From contig VTFK01000244.1 of assembly GCA_009617715.1 (NCBI GenBank), forward strand, positions 62,001 through 126,000: a DNA stretch of 64,000 nt, given 5' to 3'. Below, piece after piece: positions 49,001 to 61,000 of this stretch (positions within the stretch are counted from its first letter, which is position 1; each line of letters begins with the position of its first letter). The notes under the pieces were generated by a model. That model saw only the letters and a list, made by a program, of their open reading frames with translations. It did not search any database and was not told the DNA's origin. Source of the stretch: Plectrocnemia conspersa. Its lineage: Eukaryota > Arthropoda > Insecta > Trichoptera > Polycentropodidae. Position numbers and translations under genes: made by a program.

Positions 49001-52000
49001 TGGTTCTACTGCAGACTTCATAAGTTCCTTCAGATACGCTGCACAAGTTCATTATGGACGTATCGCCCATATCAGGTTTCCAATCATCGAGTGACGTCTC
49101 AAAATCTTCGGCGAAACGCAAACAGAGTCCAACAAATCTGCCCTTACTGACTAGAGAACCAGAACTGCACGCCGATATACTGGTATTTTCTAAAGTTACG
49201 ACGACAGCTCCTCTAGATTCCAGATCGTACATACTTCGATGGCACACAGTTGACTAGAATTAAAAATAAAATAAAATTATTCAGGTGCAAAGCATACTGT
49301 GATTATAAATATATTTATAGTTACAATCGGTAGTTGATTTAGTGGCAAGCATATTCCCATGTCGTCCACAGTCAACTGCAGAAACAACGTGCTGAGATGC
49401 GGCAGAGTGCCAATCTGCGAGCTGAACTGCACTTTCTCGAACACTTGAATTGTCGCTTTCAAGACTTCTTTGTTTAGATTGGCTCTTTTTTCATTCCAGT
49501 ACTCGTACGCGTTTTTGTAATTCAACCATACAAGAATGGCTTTGTCTATCGCCATCGGCTGGACGTAGATCAACGGACGCTTCAGAGTGATAAGGACGAC
49601 TTCTTTGTCATCTCCGGAGACCATCTCGTCTTGGAAAGCGTTACGGAGTGCGATTCTGGTCTTAAAAAATGCATACTGCTGAAACTCCGGCTCGGCCTCT
49701 TCGAACATCGCATTTTTGATCAGCTGTCCTAAGCTAAGGTTGATATCTACTTGAGCTTTAGCAAAGAGCTTTGTGTTATACGGAGTACTTGGTTGTGAGA
49801 CGTTCTCGAAACGATTGGACAATTGGAATTCTACCGTTCCTGTCTCCAATCTTACTGCAGAGTTGCTCGGAGTGGTCGCAGTGAGTTGGATCCTCTGTAT
49901 AATAATAGCAATCAATAATATGCATTTTGCCAAAATAAAAAAAAAATGCAAAAAAAAACAAAAAAAGAATAATAATAATATAAATAAAAAATAATATATA
50001 AAATAAAAATAACATAAATTAAAAATAAAAATAAGAATACAAAAAAATGCACTACAAACCTTAATCCGTATAATCAATTGAAATAAGACTTTATTGGTAA
50101 CTGTGGTTATGTCGTCTTCGTCTGACCATAAAGGTACTGGTTTTTCTCCACCGTATACTTTTTGGACCACTTCATTCACTTCCTAAATTGCCAAATATGA
50201 ATCAAATATATTTTGGTTTATTATATATTAACACATTACAGACGGCTGATGCGTCATTAGTAAATCTATCATTATGAGCCGTTGACTCATTTATGCGTCA
50301 TTTATAATTAGCCAGGAAAATTAATATTAAAATTTTTATATAGTGAATTATTATTTTAATTTGTTAAGAATGCAAACGTTTCAGACCTCTGAATGGCATC
50401 ATAATGAATTTTTGTCAGTATGTAATTTATAGTAGTAAAAAATGACGATCCTCAAATTATTTTAAAGGATTTACTTCGAGAGTTCAAAATTAAAAATCTT
50501 GTGTTTTTAACAGTTATAATAATGTTAACAAAAATTGTACCTTCATAAACACTTTCTGCACAAACACAAGATGGTTCAATAGATCGGTCGATAAGGAATG
50601 CTCGAAGGTTCCAATTTCGGCCGTTGCTGATAAATAAGATCCGGTTTTAAGGACAACACCTTCCATTGGACTATCAGTACCCGGTCCTACAGTTCCGGGA
50701 GCTCCACGATTTCCACTTGTGCCTTCGGACACATATTGAGCCGATACATGAACTGCCGGTAGGGCTATATTTGCAGAGCTCGGTAAGTTAGCTTCACTTG
50801 CCTGACGACAGATACACGTTTATAAAAAAAATATTCTAGAATATGACCATCTCTTATTTTCATATATACCTGTAGTTTGGTAACAAAACTTAAAGAATGC
50901 TGAGGTAGATCGATAGTGAAGCAAGCTTTCGAGCCAGTCACGCCATTGCTGTGAACGTTGTCCATCTTGTATTGGGCTTGCAAAGATGGTAGAAGAGCTG
51001 CTGTGACACTGAAGCTCTAGAAAAATAAACATTTTTAATTGAGCAGCAGTTCTTAGATGTCATTTGCAGGACGAATAGCTTTAAAGTCAGTAGTAGAATA
51101 TTACTTGTAATGCTACTGAAAAATGCATAATCAACGGTTGGAAGAAAGCACGATTCAGATTCTTGGAAGACGGTACTCTTCGGATCGGTCTGGGCGGAGG
51201 TGGAGGAAGATGTTCTGGAGATTCAGTCTCGTCTATCGTCTGCTTCGAGATCCTTGATGTTCTAGTTACGCCCAATTCCTAACAATAACCAAAATATTAA
51301 GTGTAAAAATATACATTTTACTCGCGATATTCAACTTTAAATGGATTCCATTAAAAACTGCAGAATCTAACTAAAATATTTTAAAAAACAAATTTTTATT
51401 TCATTTTTTGTTAAATAATTTTTGTCCGGAATAATTAGTAACAGCAAAAATCTTGTGCGGAAATTTTCTGATCGAAATAATCACTGAAACATTCTTTGCA
51501 TATTTTATAAACTAGTTTTATTTTATGTATAAACAGTTGTAATAAGTGTTATATTCACAAATAAATAAATATTTAACCTGTAAAGTAGAAGACAATTGTT
51601 TGCTAGATCTCGTCATCATTCCATGCAAAGCGACTGGATGCTGAGGCAAGTCCATTCTTATCGGACCGATGCTCAACAATCCGTGATTGACTTCTTTCCG
51701 GCTATCGTCTGATGAGTAGAGAGCTTGTGACTTTCCAATAGTCACTCGTACGACAGTTCTAAAATAATAATACAATCAAAAACAGGTAAAGTCTGCGTTA
51801 ATACGATTTAAAAAATCACTTACTGTTGATTTGGCAGTACTCCTTCTAATAAAACGATCATCGTCCGACCCAGATGACCAGAGAGATACCAATTGGATAT
51901 CTTTGAAGCCGTCAAAGATAACTGCAAAGAAGTCATCTCCGCCTCCAGCTTCAGTCCTGAGAGGGACGCTAATAAGCGAGTCCTGTGAATCCTCACAACA

Positions 52001-55000
52001 CCGGTGATAGCGATTCCGAAACCGTTATCGGACCGCACGTAATCTCTAGAAGGCGGTCTTGGCGTTGACGGTTTACTCTGCTTACTAGCATCAAAATCCG
52101 GCACAATTGAAAGCCTATATAAAATACACGAGCACAATTAATTTTAGGAAGTTTGGGGTGTGAGCATTGGATCAGATTGAATGATCACCGGTGAGTGACG
52201 GTCTTCATGTCGGGCATCGTTGCGTACAAGTCGAGGAGGTAATATAGAGTCCGCCAACATCTGGGCATCAATTTGCCTTGAGTGTTGAGAACTAAAGAAG
52301 GCACGTCTTTATCTTGGTGAGAGAGAGTGCTGGTGATGTTCGAGTCGACTATGGTCATGGGCGTATCGGTGTCGGTGTACATCGGAGTATGAGCACCTTC
52401 GTTTAGGAAGCTGTAACCTGAAATACAAATCGAGAGTAAGCATTTCCCATTGGCAATGAAAAGATTTAAATATATAGAATGAAAGTTGGAGATTTAAAAT
52501 ATCCTCGTTTGGTTTCAAAAATAGCATGAGCACAAGAGAAGTTTAATTTTTTATTATAACACATATAAGATATTCTCTATAAGCTGAAAATAGCTCATTA
52601 TTAGAGAATTTTCAATACCGGATACATATGAACTATTCCAGATTAGGAAAAACTAGGAAAATTTTCGATCAGAATTATAATTATATAATAATTGGGCAAA
52701 TGTATACAAACTGAATTTTGGTCAATAGGAGGGCGCAAAAACGATTATCACTTCTCAGAAGTCAAAAATTCACGTCAAAAGCAAGATAATCGTGACGGAG
52801 CCGTCGCAGTGGGAACGCTCGGTAACGAGCATTTTCACTGCGATGGCGACGGCACGATTTTATTGCTTTTGACGTGAATTTTTGACTTCTGAGAAGGGAT
52901 AGTTGTTTTTGCGCTCTCTTATTGACAAACTTTGGTTTAGATATGCTTCATTCGATTCTCACTTATTGTAAGTCATAATAATGCTACAAAAAAGTTTCAA
53001 TATGAAGGCTAGATAACCGAGCGTTTCGACTGTGATGGCAACGGCATGATTTTATTGCTTTTGACATAGATTCTAAACAGGATTCTTTGCTTTCTCTTTT
53101 TTAAATAATTATCAAGCCATCTTAAAAGATGCAGTATTAAAGGTAATTTTTAAGGATTATCTGAATTTGTAGTCTGAACGATTATTGGGCAAAGAACTCC
53201 GAATACTAGTAGAATCTAAAATAAATATTTGAGTGGCTCATATACTAACCGAGCTTTCCTTTCACGGTTTTACCGGTGGACCTCAACTTTTGCGCAAATG
53301 ATTGAGGCCTACTGCGTCCTATTGCCGGTTGAACCTTTTGCTGCGCTTGCAGATGAGTGAAACTCTGTGAACCCGATCCTGGTATTAGTTGTGTTTGCGT
53401 TATCGGAATATTCGCTATTGGATCCGTTTTGATCACCACTGGTTCTACTGAAACTAATAATACAATCAAGTAAACGTACTTCATAAATCTTACATTTTGG
53501 CAAATTACTGACTTGACGGTTTCCGTCTGAATCGCGGAGTCTTAGATTGATCCCTGAGCTCGATTTGAGTGTCTTTGACGTTCTGACACATGTTACTGAT
53601 CTGATGCAATAGCCTCAATAAAGGCATGTTAACCTAAAGTAATAAAATAATTAGGATCATAGTTTAAATTGTAGTCAATTGATAAAATTACCTGCTGCGA
53701 TATGTATCTGATATTTAAGCTAAAGTTCAGCTTGGTGCTGATGTGCTTCTTCAATTGGCCGCGAGATATGTATAAAATATTTTGGTGCTGCATCAGGTCC
53801 TTTACGGTCAAGTCGGCTATCTTTTTAATGTCGATGTCTAGACCGACTTTCTCGCAGATGAAGGACGGTACTTCCATTCCGAGATCGACGTGCAACGGAT
53901 TGCCTGATTTTTTGAGACCCTTTGATTTTTTCTTTTCAGGTTTACCAAATTCGCTGACGACGATGTCGATGCGGAACATGTCCATCATCGCTTCTAACGA
54001 CATGTTACAACCTAATGCTTCCAACGAAGATAGCGTTTTAGTGCCTAAAAAAGATTACATCTTCACACCTTTACTCAAAGTTTCTAAGACAAAGCAAGAA
54101 ATATAAATACCTTGATTGACTTGATGCGAGGCCAATCCCAACGACGATAAAAATGGTTTAAATATTAAATGTGCGTCTAAAAGTGTCAATGAATCTTGCA
54201 CTGTGTACTGATAGTGGTTTGGTTGAGCGTTGTACTGAGTGGTAGTAGAGTTCGGCTGCGCTTCTACATTCGGCTCTATCGGCGGTTTATCATTGCATTT
54301 TTGTGACACTTTAGTAATCGGATTCTGTTTGGCCATCCAACTGTAGAGATCTTCTCTGGCTTTGTTCTCACTTTTTCGCTCTTGACTTTCATTCGAGTAC
54401 AACGACGGATTCGAACCCAAGAAAACAGCATCGTCTTTTAAAGTATCGTAACCTGTAAATGATTTTTTCAATACAAATATAGAGAAATGTTTTTAACACA
54501 AAGTTAAAACATGCCTGTTAGCGTGTCTTCGGCGAATTGTAGCGGACGTAATGAGAACGGGAGATTCGTGAAGACGGCGCTGGAACGATTGCTCGGCGGT
54601 GGTGGACCTTTTGATACTAAAAATCTCATTAAGCAACTAATATTGATAGCACATGATATAAATACCTGATGGAGGACTATTTGAAGCAAACGAAGGTCCG
54701 ATTGGACTACTCGTCGGTATGTTCAATTGATTACGTCCTGAATAAACATTAACACGATTAAACTTGCCGTTAAAAAGCAACTCAATTCTATTATAACTCA
54801 CCTGGTAAATTGAGTCTATAATTATTACTATTGTTATAATTGACTAGATTGCTCAGCAGCGTCGAGTTTTCATCCATGATTTCGCCATCTTCGACGACTT
54901 CTTCGGACACGTCTTCGATCACGTTCGGCAGAGTGAATGTGACATTCAAAGGTTTCATCAGTTTAGTCTTGTAGTTGTGTTCTAAAAGCAACGGTGTGTA

Positions 55001-58000
55001 TAATATGTTCTTCCATTGACGAGTCAGCACTACAACACCCTAAAAATATGATTATAATTAATTATTTTTTCAAGCATTATAATGAACAGAATTCGGTCAA
55101 TTTACCGCCAGCAATTCCCTGTCGTCAATTGATCACTAGCATAATTTACCCTTTAGAAGCAATGAGATGTGATGGTCAAATCATAAAGTTATTTTTTATG
55201 ATTTGACCAAATTCTGCCTAAGCCCTTTGATTAGCGAGTTATTTTTTCAGCATATACATTATTTTTTTTAAATTCGTTTTGGTAATTTTTTTCAAATATA
55301 ATTTTAATTTATTGTATTATATTTATTGATAAAAAAAATCCATGGCTCTCAACATTTTATTTTAATCTTTTTTATTTACGTCTCACTTTTATCAACTTCT
55401 GATTATTTTATTTACGTCTCACATTTGTTAACTTATGGTTATTTTATTTAAGTATATATTAGAGTAAATGTTGCTTTATTAATAAAGATATTTATTGGTT
55501 CTTAACATTTTATTTTTTATTTAAATTTTTGCCTTAAGCTATGATTAGCATATTTTTTGAATTCTCTAACTATGAAGGAATAGTAGATAAATACAAAAAT
55601 AACATTGTTTCAATCCATTATTCTGGATAAAACAAAAAATACCCTAATATTAATTGAAACACGTAATACTATAAAACAACACACAGTCGGAAACGGTACA
55701 AGACGTAAATAAAAAAATATTTTAATAAAATGTTGAGAGCCACTGAATTTGAAATAAAAAAATACAATAGAGAAACTTAAATAAAAAAAATATTTTTTTA
55801 TGATTTGACCAAACACATCTTTTTGCTTCTAGGTGGTAAAATATGCTAGCGATCAATTGTCGGCTTATAAAATGTTTATACGATCAATTTACCCGTAATG
55901 AACAATGATCTTACTCTTCTCAGTGTAGACAAAGACGGCAGATGCTTCTCCGTCAGATCGGCTTGAATAGCAGCAATATCCGCTTGTAATATATATCGTA
56001 ATAAGATCGCACATAGCTGCAGTGAAGTGTCTTCGCGAAGAGCTTGAGATAGATGTGTTTGACGAGAATATCGACTCTGAAATAATCATTTTTATAGTAA
56101 GATTCATTTTAGAGAAGCAAAGAACGGAAAAAGCAACTAATCTGGCGTAATTGAAACAGAGAAAATTTAGTAGGATAAGAGTAACATTACCATCACCAAT
56201 ATTTATGTGATTTTTTTCTACTTATATGAAGTGAAAACAATTAAGGCAATATATATAAAAATATTAGAGTATAATATTAGACTTATAGAAACTAAGGATC
56301 TAAAACTATATCTTAAAATAAAAAATATTACTTTTATAGGAAAATGAAGCTGTGGAAAATCTAATGAAGCTGCCATCAAACTAGCACACGTAGCAGTAGT
56401 TCTCCTGTAGTACGCCCTATGCAAAGCGAACGTTTTGATTCCGAGGCGATTTGATGGATTCATCCAGGCGTTTATCGCCGAAGAAGCAGTGGTTAAAAGG
56501 TTTAGATCCATCCTAAAACCAAAGCAACATTGAACATATTGTACATTATAATTTAAACACCTTTAATCTAAATTATTACCTAGTAAAATCAATTTTTTTC
56601 GTCATCGGCGTTCTCGGAGGCGCCGCAAAGTTGAACCACACTGATTTCAACTCGATGACGCACGTAGACGCCTTCTCGATGTTCTTGTTCGACTGGCTGA
56701 CGTTTATGTCGTGCATTATCTCCGCCTCCTGATGGTGAGTCTCAGTATTAGCGCATCCCAAATTCGGAGTGCTCGGCTTCGACGACGTCGAATCCTTCTT
56801 TTTGAAGATTTCGTCGATGACCGAAGTCTTTGGCATTTTGAACGACTTGTCGTTCTTGTATTCGTCATATGATCTGAGCGAGTCGGCGTAGCAGGTGTCG
56901 CTGTCGGTCTTGTTCGTCATCTTATCGTCGTTGTTATTGTCGGCTTTGTCGATGTGGGAGTGTTTGGTGACTTTCAGGGAAGTGCCTTCGAAGCCGCACT
57001 CGAACATTATGTAACCGGTGTCGGATTGGTTCGACTCGTTGCTATCGCATTTTGAACGATCCTGAATATATAAAAAATATTTAAATAAATCTAGTAATGT
57101 ATGCACATGTACATATGACATGATAATTACATTAGTTTTTTCATTGGTGTTTAGATCAGAGAGCTTAGCGAATTTAAACAAGACTTTCGACTGATGAGCT
57201 GGAACGCTTGTGATTACAGCGTCTTTCATCGGCAAACCCTCATTATGTAGCCGTCTGAGTTGAGTGTGAACTTTACCTGGAAAAATGCAGTCAAATTAAT
57301 ATAAAAAATCACAATAACGCAAAAATCATTTTTTTATGTATAGATGATGATTTAACATTATATTATTATAATGGGCACAGCAGCCTTTGAGATATCTCAA
57401 GAACTGTTAATGTTAAAATATAATAAGACTATAAATAACTATAAATATTCCCAACGTGTTTTAAATGAATATTAACACATGTTCGAGCAAGGACGGGGCA
57501 AATTCACAACTTTTTGAAAAATATATTCCAAATCTATTTTCACCAGTAGATATATATTTCTACAATCAAAAATATAATTTAACTGATAGTAAAATTAAAT
57601 GCTGCTTTAAAATATCTATGAAACTCAATTTGACAGTTGTGAAACGTCCATTTGCTGTTCAAACCCAAATCTAGTTAATGAAAGTTCTAAAATAAATTAT
57701 AGTTTTAGAACTTTCACTAGGTCAAGTCCAAAATACAAACTAAGCCAAATTATCTCTCAGAGGAAAATAAGCGGAAGAAGTACAGACAGAAGTCGCATCT
57801 CACATATTGCTCCATGGTTCGTATGCACTTGGATAATACACTGTTTTGAAAATATGATGAAAATATGAATACACAATTAAAGATGTAAAACTAATCATAG
57901 ACTTGGAACTTTTATTAGTTCAAGTCCGAAATATAAGCTAACCCAACCCAACTCAACTCTCAGGAGAAAATAAGCGGAAGAAGTACAGATAGATGTTACG

Positions 58001-61000
58001 TCTCGCATATGTCACTTTGATATTACACTATGTTTTAAAAATATGATAACTATCCTTACCGATATTACTACGGACTTCTGATATGAGAGTATTGGTTAAA
58101 GTATATTCAAACCGAATTTTGGTCAATCGGAGGGCGCAAAAACAATTATCATATCTCAGAAGTCAAAAATTCACGTCAAAAGCAATAAAATCAAAATAAG
58201 TGGGAACGCTCAGTAACGAGTGTCACGACACCTTTAGGTGCCCAGCGCATACTAGCGATTTTCTTGATGACTTCTATAGGTGTCATCGGCGGTTAATGTT
58301 AAAATTACAAATGACATGTATGTGCGTCAGCGGCCTTTAACGCCTTATTTAAAAAATATTTGTATTAAAACCATACAAAATATGTTAAGATCAAAACGAG
58401 TAAAAATAAATATGCAAGCAAAATCATACCTATATCAAGAGTGATATGTACGTCTTCGCAGTTCTTCTGTGAAGTCTCAATATAGACCGGTTCTTTCTTG
58501 TCTTGATAGCTCGAATTGTCGCTGTGCGCCGATATGAAAGCCTTCGGACCTTTCATTATGCCGAATGTTTTTTTGTGACTCAGCACTCGGATCGAAGGCC
58601 TGTAATACATCTGGATGACTTCCAAAGTCTGTTTATTGCTAGTGTATTTGAAGCTAATGTTTTCGAAGCACACTGCGAAGACAGACGCGCATGTCAAATC
58701 TTGTACGTTATCGATCGTGGACACGTCAAATCCATCTTCGATCAGCGAAGATTGAATCAAAATCACGTTAACCTTCGGCAGCGATAAATTAAAGTTTACT
58801 TGATTATTGATGTTCTCTTCATATATATTATTAGTCTGACAGATGCTCGAGATCTTTTGTTTATCTCTGGTGTTCTCGATCGGTGCTTTTACGTCGTACA
58901 TATGATGAGCCCAATTGGCTAAATTGCGTTCGTGCTTTAAGATATTAGCCGATTCCACCGATTGGACGCAAGAGAAGTGTATATGATTCAAGATGGATAT
59001 GGGATGAATGTTTGATACGATGGGCGTTAGAGTTTCAATAAAGTGTTGCAAGCTTTCCAGTAATAGCGGAGTGATGGTAACATCTACCGATCCTCTGAAT
59101 TTGACCATCAAAGTAGTGTGATTGAAGTTAATGTCTTTGTTGAAGTCGTTACAAACGATGAAATCTGCGTTATTTTCTTGATCGTCCGGTACTTCACGTG
59201 CAGTCTCCCACCATGTCTGCGTGTAAGGGTGTATTCTGCCTTGAACGTTAAAATTAACAGAGTTGTCAGACGATTGAGAGTGATTGTTCGATTGTGCTTC
59301 ACTTCGTTGCGTCAATTTCAGGCGTCGGTTTTCAGACATCTTAGGCTCGAACGTCGGTGTGTATTTACTTCCGCAGTAAACCAATTTACCGTCGCCTATG
59401 TTTTTAAAGAGCGATACTGAGAAGACGTCTGTTCCGTTCGGAAGAGAGCACTGCGACCAGTTCGAGCATTTGTAATGAGGTAGATTGTTGGTATACGAAC
59501 CCATAAGCAGAGAAGATTCGGCTATTGTTCTATTGACTTGCGAATGCAGATTGAATAAAGTTATATCGTCTTGAGATGACATCGCAGATATGAACGACGT
59601 GGAAGAGAACGAGTGACTGTCTTCTGAGTCGATATGCAGATTCTTTTCTAAAAGAACTGAATTTTTATTCTGAAGTATGTTAGACGGATCGACTAAAGAG
59701 GAATTTGAATATTTTTTAGATGGTATATAATCATGTCCCGGGATCGTCCTGTGCGTGTATGCGTAATCGTTGTGCGAATTTTTTAAACTCGACGATCTAC
59801 TCGTCGATATTTCTTCTTCGGCCGAGAAGAACAATTCAGATTGATTTCCACTATTCATCGAAACCGTTCGTTGCACCTCTTTTTGATGATGATCGTCGGT
59901 GATGTTACAATTTAGAGAATAATGCGACTCAGATACGTTAACCGTCTTTCTCTGATCCGAGCTCTTATTCTTGTTCGATTGAGATGAATTAATCTCGTGC
60001 TTATTGAACGCGTTCAATGCTAGTTTAGAATCCGACATGCTACTCTCTAATTGAGGAATGGATAAGATCGTCTTGTTCAATTTAGAATCGCTTTCGATTT
60101 TTGGATTTCCGATAGCATCCGAGTCGACTAAACGAGCGTACGGTACTTCAGCTCTATGATTGAATGGCACATTTCCGCCTTTATACACAGATGTGTAAGA
60201 GAATCTCCTAGTCAAATTATTATTGGTCAGATGGACTTGATGCGGCGAAATATTAGCAATTAAATGCGGTGAGTCTTGTAGATGTATTTCGAAGACGTTA
60301 TAAGGAGGCGTATGAAATACGAGCTGACCCTCGTGCAATAAACTCTGTCCGTATCCGTACTCTCCACTTTTAACATCCAATATGTTAAAGATAGCCACAT
60401 TAACACCGTCTGTAACATCGCCTCTATTCGGCTTCAGAAAATTTGGTCCGTTTCTGTTCGATCCAAAGAATGAGCATCCGCCTAAGCATCCGCATTGAAC
60501 GTTCTTATTAGACGCATCTTCAGCCGGCCATAAAAACCACAACCTCTTAGTTTTCTCGTCGTGTATTTTCAAGAACTTTTGCTGCACTTGTTGCGCTCCA
60601 ACTTCTTTCGAATGAATAGATGTGGCCGCTTCCAGCATTATCGGACCTAGATTGATACTACCGACTTCGATCCAGTGATCCATCTCAGGATGCTTCGACT
60701 TATTTAAAGTGTTTTTATAATGCGGCACGTGCATCTGAGTGTTTGTGTGAGTGAATTGAGTCAATTTCACGTGAGGCAGTATTCCGGTGATTGCGGAACT
60801 GAACAACTCGCTATGAAGATTGCATATGCACAGCCGCAATGGAGATAACCATGCGTTTAAAGCGGTACCGCTATCTACGATATGTACATCGACAACGTCG
60901 ATGCAAATCCTCGTCATTCTATACTTAATCTCTTCGCAAGTAGGACAGTAATATTTACTATGAAGGTTCGTTTGATTGCATTGCATTACTTCCGAACCGT

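Noticed and set aside
49277..50179. A single 300-codon tweek exon
   Set aside because: The middle 55 codons are an intron with a GT donor at 50059 and an AG acceptor at 49895, and its translation is a T-rich artefact.
55889..56107. 72-codon minus-strand frame in the tweek exon region
   Set aside because: The conserved frame is offset (REDTSLQLCAILLRYILQAD) and keeps the phase of both neighbours; this one does not.
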